Counted from the first letter of the stretch, positions 24,479-35,718 are shown. The stretch: DNA of 64,000 nt from Chlamydomonas reinhardtii (GCF_000002595.2 NC_057015.1:7115681-7179680), one strand, 5' to 3'. Made by a program: numbers and translations. Notes: generated by a model from the letters alone, not told the origin.

Positions 24479-25010
24479 TCAGCCCGGCCCCGCCGCCGCC
24501 GCCGGCCATGGCGGCCGCTGCAGCTTGGTCGGCCGCTCGAAGCCCATCAGCTTCAGCAGGAGGAGCACACGGATCACGTTGGCGGCGGAGACGTCGCGGT
24601 TCTGGGGATGGGGAACGGGGAGGAAGAAGAGAGCGCTCATGAGCTGTCTCAACCGTCAACCTGTTAATCAATCCGTCCCCAGTGCCCAGCCGTCCCCGCA
24701 CATGCACGGTCCTCACCCAGGTCGTCAAGCAGTCGTTGCAGACTTTGACCGACCAGGGCCGCTGCCCCTCCTTCAGCCCCCCAAGCCGCTTGATGGCCAT
24801 CTCCTGACACCCGCAGTTGTAGCAGGTCTGCATGGTCGGGAGGGTGGGAGGGGGGCCACACAAGGGCTTCCGCTAAAGCCAGGCATAAACCCAGCGGCCC
24901 ACCCACCCACCAGCAATTGCAATCCCATTCAACCCACCCACCTTGGAGGTCTTGTATTCATCGATGATGAACACATGCTTGGCGTAGCGCTCACGGAGCA
25001 GCCATGAGGA
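24479..25010 (-). pseudogene. Fanzor (TnpB-like nuclease) 3' fragment, family B
   Basis: Three exons read in frame on the minus strand: about 25000-24942 (HVFIIDEYKTSK), 24827-24717 (TCYNCG, then VKVCNDCLTTW) and 24601-24479 (NRDVSAANVIRVLLLLKLMG, stop). These are the RuvC-II glutamate (DEYKTS), the zinc-ribbon cysteine pairs and the RuvC-III aspartate (RDVSAAN) in the order found at the C-terminus of Fanzor/TnpB RNA-guided nucleases. Splice sites are canonical and no stop interrupts. Everything upstream of the RuvC-II strand is missing: homology ends at about 25010, where the inverted repeat X starts at about 25018. It therefore looks like a 5'-truncated gene cut by that repeat or a rearrangement. 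RuvC-I and the guide-binding half are absent, so no nuclease activity is expected. Confidence 0.75.
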
Positions 25011-25017
25011 GGATCAT

Positions 25018-25622
25018 GCCATGGCTGCTGAAATGCTGGATAGAACACAGACTCTGCTGACTACGGAGCAACTCTTGGACTAGGACAGAGCATCGTGCGG
25101 TGTACAGGTGTACTGCAGTGCCTGTGATGTAGATGTGGATGGGTGGCGACGCATCTGCAAGACGATAACGGTGACAGCTGGATGGACCGAGGGCTGAATG
25201 ACAGGCATGCCAACGCGCGTACAGACGGCATCTGGCACTTAAAAGGAAAAAATAGTATAATTTAGGTTCTGGGACAGCTCCGACTAACCCCCAACTAACT
25301 CGTGTACGGCACCCCAACGCCCCTTAGCCGTACAGGAGTTTCAGTGGGAGTCGGCAGGCGCGCGAGTGGGGGCTGGCAGTTGAGCGCGCACGCGTGTGGG
25401 AAGCTGCGTCTGAGCACGGTGGAGCACGGCGGGTGTGGCGGTTGGCGCGCCGCGCGAGTGGGAGTGCATAGTCGTGCGCGCGCCTCCTGGGAAGCTGCGT
25501 GTGTGAGCTGCGTGTAAACTCAGAGAGACGCATGGGGCTGACCCGGTTTCCATAAGCTGCCTATGGGCGCACACGGTTCCACACGCTTGACAGTTGGGCT
25601 GCAGCGCGGGCGGGACTCGCTG
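25018..25622 (-). repeat. repeat X, left copy (inverted relative to the right copy)
   Basis: Read on the minus strand it matches 36060-36757 on the plus strand almost base for base over several blocks. Shared blocks include TTCAGCGAGTCCCGCC, AACTGTCAAGCGTGTGGAAC, GTACACGAGTTAGTTGGGGG and CAGCAGAGTCTGTGTTCTAT. The left copy lacks about 100 bp of an internal GC-rich minisatellite-like section. The family is unidentified. Confidence 0.85.
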
Positions 25623-26604
25623 AAGCAGGGGAGGTGCCTCGTCCAGGGGCCCTCGCCTGAAAGCACAGGACGCACGCGCGCGCTGACACCAACAGACACG
25701 GACCAAACCCCTAAATATGGCATCGGGACGCATGTGTAGAGGTGTGGGCAGGGGCCGCTGGCTTCTCTGGGCCTCGGAAAGGGCACCAAACGGCCTGCGC
25801 CCCGCCCGCGCGTGCCCACCAGCGACTATCATGCACTTCAGCGCAGGGGAGGGGGGTATGCAACTCGGCCTGGATCCAGCTTGGGCTGCATGGGACCCGG
25901 CCAAAAGGTGTTCGGACCCGCCAGCGCCTGCTCCTGAGACTTTATTATTTTAACCTGGACACCAACCTGCCTTGCCACTGTCCCATCACACACACATGTG
26001 TAGTCAGATGAACACTCGTCTGACTGAATAAGTAGGGCCTAGAGCGCCCTCAGCTGTGGTCATAGCTTAGTGCAAGTACTCTCAATTGAATAGGTGACTT
26101 GTGTACGAGGGGACCAAGCCCTCCTGACCAATCTTGTGGCCGGCCTCTAGCGGTAAGGCTGACTGTGTAACGCGTGTGACCCAACCTGGTCTACGAGCCC
26201 CCTGCCTCGACAGCGCCCAGCGATCTAGCCGGCCAACGTCCAGCGCAGCTCTAATCAGGACCCCTAAGCACCAGCTTGTATTCCCCACACTCTCTGCCAC
26301 CCCCCAAACGTGAGGTATGTGTGGGTTTCCTTGTGAACAACCTTTTCCCAGCCGTGCACCTGCCAGCATCAAAGGGCACCAGCTGATTTACTCTGAGGGA
26401 TTATCTCGGGATGCTCTACGCCTCCCGTCTGCCTGCCTGTTTGTTGTTTGTGTTCGTACCCCGGCCGTAGGCGGCCGCAGGGTTTCCCAGGTTTGGGGCG
26501 GCAGGTCGGTTTGGAGATGATGACACGGGATGACACGGGATGACACAGGGCGGTTTGGAGATGACACGGGATGACACACGCCCTGTTTGCATGTTGAACT
26601 GCAG
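25623..26604. other. repeat-rich spacer in the accessory island
   Basis: It contains a 45-bp block at 25797-25845 (CCCGCGCGTGCCCACCAG, ACTATCATGCACTTCAGCG) found again in direct orientation at 36019-36064. A family D repeat copy on the minus strand (25951-25995) and a GATGACACGGG minisatellite (26517-26580) are also present. No gene was seen. Confidence 0.6.
26517..26580. repeat. GATGACACGG minisatellite upstream of a Fanzor exon
   Basis: Five imperfect copies of a ~10-11-bp unit. The same unit occurs at 35357-35381 in the corresponding intron of the second family A Fanzor copy, so it is probably ancestral intron sequence. Confidence 0.75.
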
Positions 26605-26962
26605 GGCCGCGACGCCAACTCGGCGACAAACATGCGGCACGCGCTGATGGAGATGCTGCTTGGCAAACCGCGGCCTGCAGCCCTGCGACCTGCTGGCGGC
26701 GGTGGCGGTGCAGGGCCTGGCGGCGGCGGTGGCGGCGGTGCATGCAGGGCCTGGAGGCGGCGGTGGCGGCGGCGGTGGCACCGCGCCTGCCGGCGGCAGC
26801 AGCAGCGGCCACGGCGTTGGGCCCGGTGGTGGCGGCGGCAAGGGCGGCCCTGGGCCCAGCGGCAGTGGCGGCGCGCATGTTCGGAGCAGAGGGGGCGGGC
26901 AAGGCCACGTGGAGGAGGACAGCGCGGCGCCGCCTTCAAAGCGGCGCCGGCGCGCAGGTTGA
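26605..26962 (+). pseudogene. Fanzor last-exon copy, family A
   Basis: After an acceptor (ACTGCAG) the sequence reads GRDANSATNMRHALMEMLLG, the RuvC-III aspartate segment. A Gly/Ala-rich low-complexity region and a basic tail (AAPPSKRRRRAG, stop) follow. The copy at 35479-35718 has the same order (GRDVNSATNIRHALVEML, then AAPPKKRRKRAG). The start and tail here are in different frames, with the shift inside the Gly-rich tract. No zinc ribbon or RuvC-II was found upstream. This is a 5'-truncated paralogue, too diverged to be a recent duplicate. Confidence 0.7.
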
Positions 26963-27296
26963 GACCTGCCGGTGTTGTCTGGTTAGCGACCTGTGCGGAC
27001 AAGCATGGCGTAGCGGGCCTTCGGCTGCAGCGGCAGGGGTGTTGAGAGGTTTTCCTTGCTGTCTGGATGGCCTTCTGCCTGCTGCACTAGTGGAGGTAAA
27101 TGGAGCTCTTACGAGAGCAAGCCTACTACTAGAGTAGGTCGTCGGCGATGCAGGTGGCACGTCCCGCAGGTGGCACGTCCCTGAGGTCCAGAGCAGATGT
27201 CGCTCGCGACTCGCGTCAGCAAGTCCCTCTTGTAACCAATGCAATCTAGTGCTTGATAGCTGGGCGCGACTGGGCACATATGGTGGGCGGTGCCTG

Positions 27297-27560
27297 CACA
27301 AACCGACCCCAGCTATGTCCGGAAGATGAGGCTAGTATCGGAACCTTCGGCCTCAGACGGAGGACGTGGCGTGGGCTCAGCCCACTTTTCCCTTGCGAGG
27401 GAGAGCCACCTTTTTGGGCTGAGCCCCCCGAGCGAAGCGAACCCGGAAACCGACCCCGGCTATGTCCGGGCGATGAGGTTGCTCGGCCTCAGACTGTGGA
27501 GGGGCTCAGCCCGTGGGCTCAGCCCCTTTCCCCGTGACCGGGGAACACTTGTCTTGTCCC
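27297..27560. repeat. repeat R2, two tandem-like copies
   Basis: Copies start near 27297 and 27447 with AACCGACCCCGGCTATGTCC (one base differs in the first), then GGCCTCAGACTGTGGAGGGG and palindromic GGGGCTCAGCCC-like words. A third copy in the same direction is at 35877-36000. Confidence 0.75.
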
Positions 27561-29373
27561 TCTCTACCCCTGCCACCATCTCACAGGTTCCTCTCACAGG
27601 TGCTCTTCTACCCGTGACGGCCGTGCCGTCACATCCCGGTGCTCTCTCGGCGTCCAGGCCACTCACGCCTAAACTAGCAGCAGGCGACCAGCCACTATCG
27701 TGCCCAGCCTTGTAACGGGCGGGCCTTATCAAACCAGAAACAGTTCAAGACAGCCAATACCCCTGGACTGCAACCTCGCAGCTAGGCCAATAAAACGGGA
27801 AGGTGTCCCCGGCCTCTCGCTCAGCAGGGTCGGGAATTGAGACAAGGGTTTCGTAAGGGGAAGCAACAGCAGCACGTGCACCGGGGGTGCGCGTGCGTAC
27901 CAGGGTTTCGTGTGAGGGGGCCACGTGTGCGTGCCAAACCCTAGGGCAGGGGCATCACCCGGGGGGAACCTAGCGTCCTCCTTCCCCCTCGCCTGTCTTT
28001 GTGGGCCCTTGCGCGTGGGCACTTCCCCAGCCTTCTCCCCGACCGACCTCACGCCTCCGACCCCTAGGGGCCTCCAGGCTTCTCTTGCCCATCACCGGCC
28101 CGAGCCTCCTTGCCCGGCCGGCTTTTGTACTTATACCTCCGTGGAGTTCTTCCCCTTCAGGTCTCCGCCTCTGAGAGCGTGACTTGCGCAGGAAAGGTCA
28201 GCGTTGAGTGAGACAGCGTCTGGCCTCTGGTGCCCGGTCCTTGCAAGCCGAGCCCGCCTGTGCGGCGCCGGTGCGTGTCAGCACCCGGCGCCCCCTGCCT
28301 TCCTGTATCCTTCAAATCCGCCTAGACCTTATAAAACACGGCCGCATCACAGCAAGCGACAACAACTTCGGAGCACCCGCGTGTGACATCACCGTCTGAC
28401 AACGCCGACAGCGTCCGTCCAAGACCCGTCTTGGTCTGCACCCACACCCGCCTCCCCGTCTCCCCGTCCATTTCTCCCAGTTGAAACAGCACCGGGCGTC
28501 CTCATACGACCGGTGTTGGTTGGCTAAGCGTTAGGAAGGACCTGCCCACGGTTAGGCTAAGCGTTAGGAAGGACCTGCCCACGGTTAGCAACCTGCTTGC
28601 AAAACCCGCCTGGTTGAGCGAAAAGTGTTTAACCTGGTGGTTTTGGGTGGCGCCGACAGCCCACCATCCAGTTGCAAAGGCCGGCAACCCACACCAAACC
28701 CAAAGCCTGGCGGTTATCAAGGAGTTAAACGGCGAATGGTTGGGACCACCACCGCACAGCCCAACGGTCGCACACCTGCTGTAGCCTAGCCGTTCACAGA
28801 CCGCAACCACGCACTGGTGTTCACCACCAGCCCATGTACCCCGCAGCCCTCCAGCAACTCCAATAACCGCGAGGCACGGCCGAACCAAGGCACGGCCGAA
28901 CCAGCAATTGCGCCAACCGTCCCCTTCCCCGACCGCGACAAGAAACAATCAGCAGCAGGTGTTGTCCGCCGCTGGGCTCTTCCACTCGGTATATAGATGG
29001 CTGAGCGCGGTCTGAGTTGGGCGCGCGCCGAAGGACATGGGCAGCGCCCGCCCACAAGCGAGCACCGACAAGTGGTCAAGTTTGGTAAAAAGCAAAAATG
29101 TAAGCAGTGCACTTGCCCAAGGTGTGGGAAGGGGCATATTGGTGTCATAGCCAATGATTCGGGCCCTCGTCCGGGCCCCTTGCGATATTTAAAGCATATT
29201 ATTCCTAGAACACACAACACGCTTTACAGTATGAAGAGAACCAGGATTTCAGGCTCTCGCCCCCATCCGCGCCCCCATTCCGAAATTCGCGGCCGAGCCG
29301 GACCATTTAACTCATTTAACTCATTTTCCTGTATCAACCTCATTTTCAATCCTCTGTAAAAGCTAGCAGCGAG
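27561..29373. other. spacer before the Crinkler/RHS-type gene
   Basis: It holds a 33-bp tandem duplication at 28522-28587 (GGCTAAGCGTTAGGAAGGAC unit) and a TATATAG at about 28990. An open frame at 28997-29359 contains Cys-x2-Cys-x-Cys-x2-Cys (CKQCTCPRCGKGH), but I cannot support it as a gene. No other exon chain was found. Confidence 0.45.
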
Positions 29374-29976
29374 ATGCAGGTGGTAGCCGTGGTGACCATT
29401 CGCGAAGCCCTTTCGGTCGTGGGAGAGAATGCCACCTCCATCCTCGGCTTTAACGAGCATGAACAGGCTGCTGCCTTTCGACTGCTGCTGCTGGTGCTGC
29501 TGGCTGCTGCTGCTGGTGCTGCTGCTGGTGCTACTGCTGCTGTTGGTTGGCAGTGGGGAAGAGCTGGTGAGTTGGTTGGCACGCAGTGGGGATCGGTATT
29601 TCCGAAGAGCTTGTGCGCGCGTGGTGGACCTGAGCGCAAGACCTAGGTGTGTAGTCCCGCGATTCAGCCACCGGAGCGGGGAGCGGCTGGCCTACATCTG
29701 CCGCTGTGCGTTCACGTTGCCACCGATTGCCCGGCTGCTGACCGCTGAGCCCTCACAGCGGGTTTGGGTTGTTTGGCTTTGTCCGAGGTCAAGTACTCTC
29801 TGAGGATGTTTGTCATGTTTTGCATGCTTCCCCCTTCATCAGGCCGCGCGGAGTCTGCGGCTTCCGGTGAGTGACTTTCCGTGTGAACTGGTGCGCACGT
29901 GGTACGGGTCTAGTTACGCACACGCACACGCACACGCACACGCACACACGCACACACACGCACACGCACACGCACA

Positions 29977-30043
<67 letters not shown>

Positions 30044-33000
30044 GCACCACACACCACACATCATACATGGCCCTGCAAGGCTATTCACTACGTATGTAGC
30101 ATGCATGCCAAAGCAACTCAGTACTCATTGGCTCATCACCCATGTACGGTTACGGACCTCATAATGAACCAAACCAACCGCGGGCAGAACTCTCTCACAC
30201 CAATCCTATGCTATGCTAGCCCGTTGCGGATCGCCGCGCGTCCAAGTCACCAGCGAAATCCGCATCACTCCAGCCGTCAAATCCGCCCTCGTTTCCATAC
30301 CACAGACCGTAATCCGCCGTGCCCTTAATGTACCGCACTACGTGCCTTGCCGCCGACTAGTCCACCTGCGTCGGTGACTCCACGCGGTGACTCCCTATTA
30401 GCTATTAATTAATTCATACGTAAACCCGAAACACTGCTGCATTTGAGTAGCGTGGCATGCCGGTCACGCTTAAATTGCTAGTGCGAGCGCTCCTCTCCCG
30501 GCTCAATCAGGGATTTGCTCACAGGTAATTGCTCACAGGGGTGTTGGCTTGCTTGTAGGGTGGAAGAACAAGGGGTATGCATGCTGTTGAGGCTGCAGTT
30601 GTGCCCACTCTCCTGCGTTCCTCCGAGCTGTGGACGTGGCTGCTAGAAGGGCCCTTGGCGGCCGGGTGTCATGCATAGGCCGAGTGCCACCAGCGACGTG
30701 TGCCTTCAAACTACTCAAACATCTGATCCCCTGGCCGCTTGTGCCTTCTGGTTGCCTCACCCCGCGCTGCAGTCGCACCGGATGAGGCGGCCATGATGCG
30801 GGCGCTGTGCAGCAAGGCGGTTCCGGCCCCGGGCGAGGTCCTGCGCCTCCAGGGCGCAGGCTTTGTGCCGGACGTGGACCTCAGCGGTGTGTACATCCGC
30901 GACTGCTACGAGGGGCTTGCTGACGTCATCCTGACAGCGCCGCAGAAGAAGTTCATCCGTGAGTTACGCTCACCCGCTTTTGCAGTCATAATTGACCTGC
31001 TTGTGCAGTCATAATTGACCTGCTTGTGTGTATGGTGATGAATGGAACCGTCGCGCGTGTGGTTATGCGTCTGTGTCAATACTTTGATTGCAGTCACGGG
31101 CACGCCGGGTACAGGGAAGACCACTATCTTCTACTATTTCGGTAGGGAGGCGAGGTGCCGGTGGAGTCCTTTTGTGATAGCCAGCGGTTGGTGTGCACAA
31201 CGCCTTTTGGGCTGGGCCTGTTGCCCGCTGTTCTCGCATGTACCTGCATCGTATCTGGCCCACCCCTTGGAGCATCCTCGTTCTCGCCGGCTGAATGCTA
31301 TCACCAATTGCGGGATGCTGCACTCCCTCTCTCCCAATGTGCCTAGTGGGGCGGCTGCTGCAGCGTCCGTCGCCGCCGCCATTCATCGTCTGGCAGCACG
31401 CGTTTTACTCCAGCAGCAGAGCGGTTTGCTACAACACGAAGACCGGCGACACGCTGCGCGGCGAAGTCAGCAGCTTCGAGGCAGCGCTCATGGACCCCGA
31501 CACCTGGTGGGCAGACAGGGCTATAACCCGCCACATGTTGTAGTCGTGCACTGTGCAGGGCACGCTTTGACAGCAATAGTGTGGTGTTGTTGCCTGCAGG
31601 TACATCGCAGATGCTATGCCGCCAGACGTAGGTGGTTCGCGAGGGCTATGGGGTGAGGGTGCGAAATCCCTGGCAGAGGCCATTCCACCTGTCTTCTATG
31701 TACGCGCGCTTATGCATTATATGGCCATGCATCATTGCTTTCCCCGCAGCTACAGACCAAGGCGCATCTCCTCCTCATCACGTCACCACAGAGGAGCACG
31801 TACAAGGTGCGTGATGGCGAAACGTGCCCGCCGCCTGGCACTTCGGCCGTAAAGCTCTGGGGCCCTGCTGCGTGCGCGCGCAGGAGCTGGAGAAGCGTGG
31901 CGCGTGGATGCTGCACATGCCGCCGTGGTCGCTGGAGGAGCTGCAGGATTGCCGCAGGTGTGGCTCACAGCAGTGGCGCGGGGCGGAACGTGGGGTTTAC
32001 TTGCACATGAAGTGGCCTTCATCTTGTTGAGCAGAAGATGCCTTGATTAGGTTGTGCTGGCTTTTTGGGGCCGCAACTGCTGGTCACTCGGTACTCGTTT
32101 GTTGCCTGACGCAGCAAGCTGGGCCTTCCGGTGTCGGAGGCGTTCGTCAAAAAGTGCTTTCAGTACGGTGGCGGCGTGGTACGGTACTCTCTGCAGCAGT
32201 CAGCAGGGGGGGCGGCGTTTGGTGAGGACGTCGACAGATTGCTGGGACAGCTTGGCAGGGCGGTCGACACAACCAGCGTGTCGCAGGTGGGGCGTGCGGT
32301 CGCGGCCATTCATTCGTTGGAGCAGTGGTGGCTTGAACCTGTTACTTCTCCCAATCCATGCATGGCTCAAGGCTCAAGTCTGGCTGGGTCACAATATGCG
32401 CAATGTGCAGGTGCGTGCGGCACTTGCAGATGTCGCGGCACAGGACAAGGGGCCGGAGGCCAGCCACCGTGTGATCCACATCATGACGGACGGGTCCTAC
32501 AGCGTGCGGCAGCTTGAGTTCGCCAGCCGCTGGGTAGCGGAGCGATTCATGGCCAAGGCGGCGGTGGAGGACGAGCAGGGCCTTGTAAGCCTGGTGAACG
32601 GCTCGGACGGTACTTTCCGCGGCCTGATGCACGAGGCCTGGATGCACCGCACGCTGCCCAAGGTGCGGCTTGCCTCGTTAAGCTTAGATGGGTAGCCCGT
32701 TTGGGTTCACGTAACAGTTTGGCTTCATGTATGAGCTCAACTTGCGTAAGGCGGTCTGGGGCTCATGGTCAGTTTTTGCCTGCTGGTCCGCAGGGCGGGG
32801 AGTTCACCATCGCGCCCGTCAAGCTCACCGGCGGCACAACGAAGCTGGTGCGAGAAGCCGAATATATCCTCAAGCTGCCCCCGTGCAAGGAGGCGGCCTT
32901 CGAGGTAGGTGCAATTGGTGTGAGGGCGGGGCAGCGCCAGCGCACAAGCAACGGCCGGTCAGAGAGGATGGGTCCTACGGGACCTGCATGCATCTTGGCA

Positions 33001-33544
33001 ATTTGCAGCCTGGGCCACCTGCACTCCGTCGTCCTGGCCCATCGTCCCGGCAGGAGGTGGTGGAGCTCGCTGGTGAGCGCTGCGAGGAGGGCGTATACTA
33101 CAAGCCCGTCAGCGCATGCTTCCCGCTGGTAAGTTGCGGCCTGGGCAAGCGGCAATCCTGAGCAAGCGACTCGACATGGGGCACAGATCATTCAACAGTG
33201 GTGGCCACCCCCGGCCGCCCGCCCTTGCGCCGCAGGTGGACTCGCTCCTGCGCGTGGGCGGCGTTGTGAACCTGTTTCAGATGACCGTGAGCCTCAACAA
33301 GCCCGTGCACTTTGCCGCGCTCGAAGACCTGCTCGGGGATCTGGGCCTCACACCGCAGCAGGAGGCTCGCCTGATTTTCGTGGTACCGGAGGACATCTAC
33401 CCGGACTTCAAGTTGAACGTGAAGACCGGCGGAAGCCGACAGAAGAAGGCCTCACGGCCCTCACCCACGGCGCCGGCGCTGGTCCCGCGCCCCAAGCTGT
33501 GCATCATGCGGGCGCCACGTGCGCAGGTGGGGGTGCGCAGGTAG
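29374..33544 (+). CDS. Crinkler/RHS-type P-loop NTPase-nuclease-fold protein
   Basis: Twelve exons agree in phase and give 554 aa: 29374-29566, 30773-30958, 31094-31141, 31347-31506, 31600-31627, 31750-31806, 31884-31957, 32115-32286, 32411-32662, 32794-32904, 33054-33128 and 33236-33544. The N-terminal exon (Leu/Ala-rich, CTG-repeat coded) is the least certain. VYIRDCYEGLADVIL precedes a Walker A motif GTPGTGKT (about 129-136). PDTWYIADAMP is the Walker B-like strand, LLLITSPQRSTYK a sensor strand, and MPPWSLEEL and FQYGGGVVRYSL the lid signatures. RGLMHEAWMHRTL follows, then a C-terminal nuclease-fold segment with VDSLLRVGGVVNLFQMTVS, PVHF and LIFVVPEDIYPDF. This order is diagnostic of the Crinkler/trypanosome RHS superfamily, thought to derive from transposon ATPase-nuclease modules. 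The frame looks whole. Function here is unknown; nucleic-acid targeting is inferred from family. Confidence 0.8.
29919..30040. repeat. (CA)n microsatellite in the first intron of the Crinkler/RHS-type gene
   Basis: CA repeats with CG interruptions lie inside the 1.2-kb intron 29567-30772. Confidence 0.9.
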
Positions 33545-34267
33545 TGGGGGTGCGCGCGCTGTCCGCATAGAGCGGCCGTCCCGTGTTGTGCGGACAGCGC
33601 GGCGGGCTGCGGTGGTAGGCCTGCAGCTGCCCTCAGCGCCGGGACGTACGTGAGAGGAGTTGGCTGCGAGCGATGTGGCACGTGCTGTTTCGTGCTGTGT
33701 TTTGTGCCGGGCGCGGCGGTTGTACGGCGGTTGTACGGCGGCTGTGCGGCGCGCAGACTGGGGCCGGCGTGCAGACAGGGGCTGGAGTGAGAGGGCCGGT
33801 GTACCGAGTGCGTGCGTTGGGACGGCAAGGGGAACATGGCGCCTCCAGCGTGGAGGTCAGCGTGGAGGTCATCGTCAGCAGCGACAGTGACAGTGACAGC
33901 TGCCCCAGGTACTCCGCGCAATGCATGTCCAGTGGGGACCGACTGCACTTTGACGAATGCACTCTCGCATATGCCGTGAGAGAGGGGATAAGGGATTGAG
34001 GCGGGTAGTGGCCTACACCTGGACCGGGCCCAACTATGGCTGGCAAGGCCTATGGATGGTGTAGAGCAGGCAGCGGGCAGGGATGTTGTGTGCCTCTCCG
34101 CCATGTCGGCAATGGAAGAGGCAGGGGAGGCGGTTTCTGTACGCCACGCGAGATGCTGAAGACAGAATAGGAACACAGAATGTGCGAGGCTTCATTTGTT
34201 CGCCGGAGCCGTAAGCAAGCGGCCACGATATGGTTGAGACAAAGTTGGCGCTGACCATCCTTTTCTG
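33545..34267. other. spacer between the Crinkler/RHS-type gene and the Fanzor remnant
   Basis: A short GCGGTTGTACG tandem lies at about 33713-33745. No TGTAA follows the upstream stop closely, and no exon was confidently assigned. Upstream exons of the Fanzor remnant might lie here but were not recognised. Confidence 0.35.
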
Positions 34268-35718
34268 TTGGCGGCGCAAGGGGGGCGGGAGGTGGCGGGG
34301 CAAGAGGCGAGGATGGCGGGGCACGCGCCAGCACGCGCATCAGCGTGCCGCAACGGAACGGCGCCGCCAGCAGCGCGCCTGCTTTACCCGGCTGTCTGGC
34401 GCTGGCTACCGCCACTGCACAGGCCAGACAGGCCGTCGGCTGTGGCGCAGCAGGCACGGCTAGAGGAGCAGCCGGCGCTCAAGCGCTGTCAGGCGGGGAT
34501 ACCCAGCGCGCGGGTGGCGTCGGCAGCTGAGCATGAGCTGCGAATACGCCACCTCTACTCTGGAGGTGGCATGGACGCGGCGGCGGCTGCCGGGTCTGCG
34601 CCTGCGCCAGTGCAACACTACGGGCTGTGGCACCTGCTCCGTTTCTACCGGCAGTGGGGCCAACGGCGGTGGCGCCTGACTGTCCATGTGCGGACGCAGA
34701 AGGTGGGGGTTGAGGGGAGGGGACCAGCAGATGCACCCACACCAACTGCATTGCGCTGACGCTACACCAATGCCACGGGTACAGGTGCTGGAGCACACGG
34801 CGCAGCAGCTGGCTGGTGGAAGGCCCAAGGAGGAGGTCATTGTTGGCTGGGGCAACGCCAACACTGGCTATGGCGGTTGCATCAGCAGGTTGGGGCGGGG
34901 CCCAAACCGGGCACTGCTCCGCCTGCTGGTGGACAAGGACGCGCACCTGGTGGTGTACGTACGTGGACGAGTTCTACACATCACAGGCAAGATGAGAGCA
35001 GACGGGTTGGAATGAATAGACAGGTGGTCGGGTGGACAGGATGGGGCTCGTGTACAGGTTGCCGGGTAGCCAGCAAGGTTCACATTGTACTCCTGTCCCC
35101 TCCCTCCCCAGGTGTGTGTGAAGTGCGGGCGGCGTTTACTCGGCGACGGGCAGCGCTGCCTGCAGGCGGTCGTACCATGGGGGGCTCACGTGCTCACCAA
35201 GTCCAAGTGTGCAACCACTGCGGGACGGTGTGGGTGAGTCCACTTTGCGGGCGGCTGGCTGGGTGATGGCTGGGTGGCTGGGTGACTGGGTGACGGCTCA
35301 GGGGGGCTCAGTGGGGCCCAGTGGGGCTCAGTCGTGGGCTCAGTGGGGCTCAGTGGGGATGACACGTGGATGACACGGCTCAGTGGGTGAGGGCTCAGTG
35401 GGGCTCAGTGGGGCTCAGTCGTGGGCTCAGTGGGCCTCAGTGGGTGATGGCTGGGTGACGACCCTCCCGACGGTGCAGGGACGTGACGTCAACTCCGCAA
35501 CCAACATCCGGCACGCGCTGGTGGAGATGCTGCTGGGGCACAAGCGACCTGCATCGCTGCAGACTGGCGGCGGCAGCGGCGGCGGCGGCGGGGGCAGCGG
35601 CGGCAGCGGCAGCGGCGGCGGCGCGTGCGCGCATCTTGGTAGCGGAGGGGGCGAGAAAGGCCACGTGGAGGAGGAGAGCGCAGCGCCGCCCAAGAAGCGG
35701 CGCAAGCGCGCAGGCTGA
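34268..35718 (+). pseudogene. Fanzor C-terminal half, family A
   Basis: Segments in order: 34268-34702 (HYGLWHLLRFYRQWGQRRW), 34785-34986 (EEVIVGWGNANTGYGG, then VDEFYTSQ), 35112-35233 (VCVKCGRRL and VQVCNHCGTVW) and 35479-35718 (GRDVNSATNIRHALVEML, Gly-rich linker, KKRRKRAG, stop). These are the pre-RuvC-II region, the RuvC-II glutamate, the zinc-ribbon cysteine pairs and the RuvC-III aspartate of Fanzor proteins. The gene does not read through. A GTACGTAC duplication puts VDEFYTSQ out of frame with the preceding strand, and the two cysteine pairs are in different frames. The segment before the next acceptor is followed by GCAAG, a possible GC donor. The RuvC-I half was not found. The basic tail looks like a nuclear localisation signal. 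It is an inactivated copy whose family is distinct from the fragment at 24.5 kb. Confidence 0.75.

Noticed and set aside
29374-33544. Reading the NTPase gene as an ordinary AAA ATPase
   Set aside because: The motifs after Walker B (MPPW, GGGVVRY) and the C-terminal QMT ... FVVP segment fit the Crinkler/RHS superfamily, not AAA proteins with a second-region-of-homology arginine finger.
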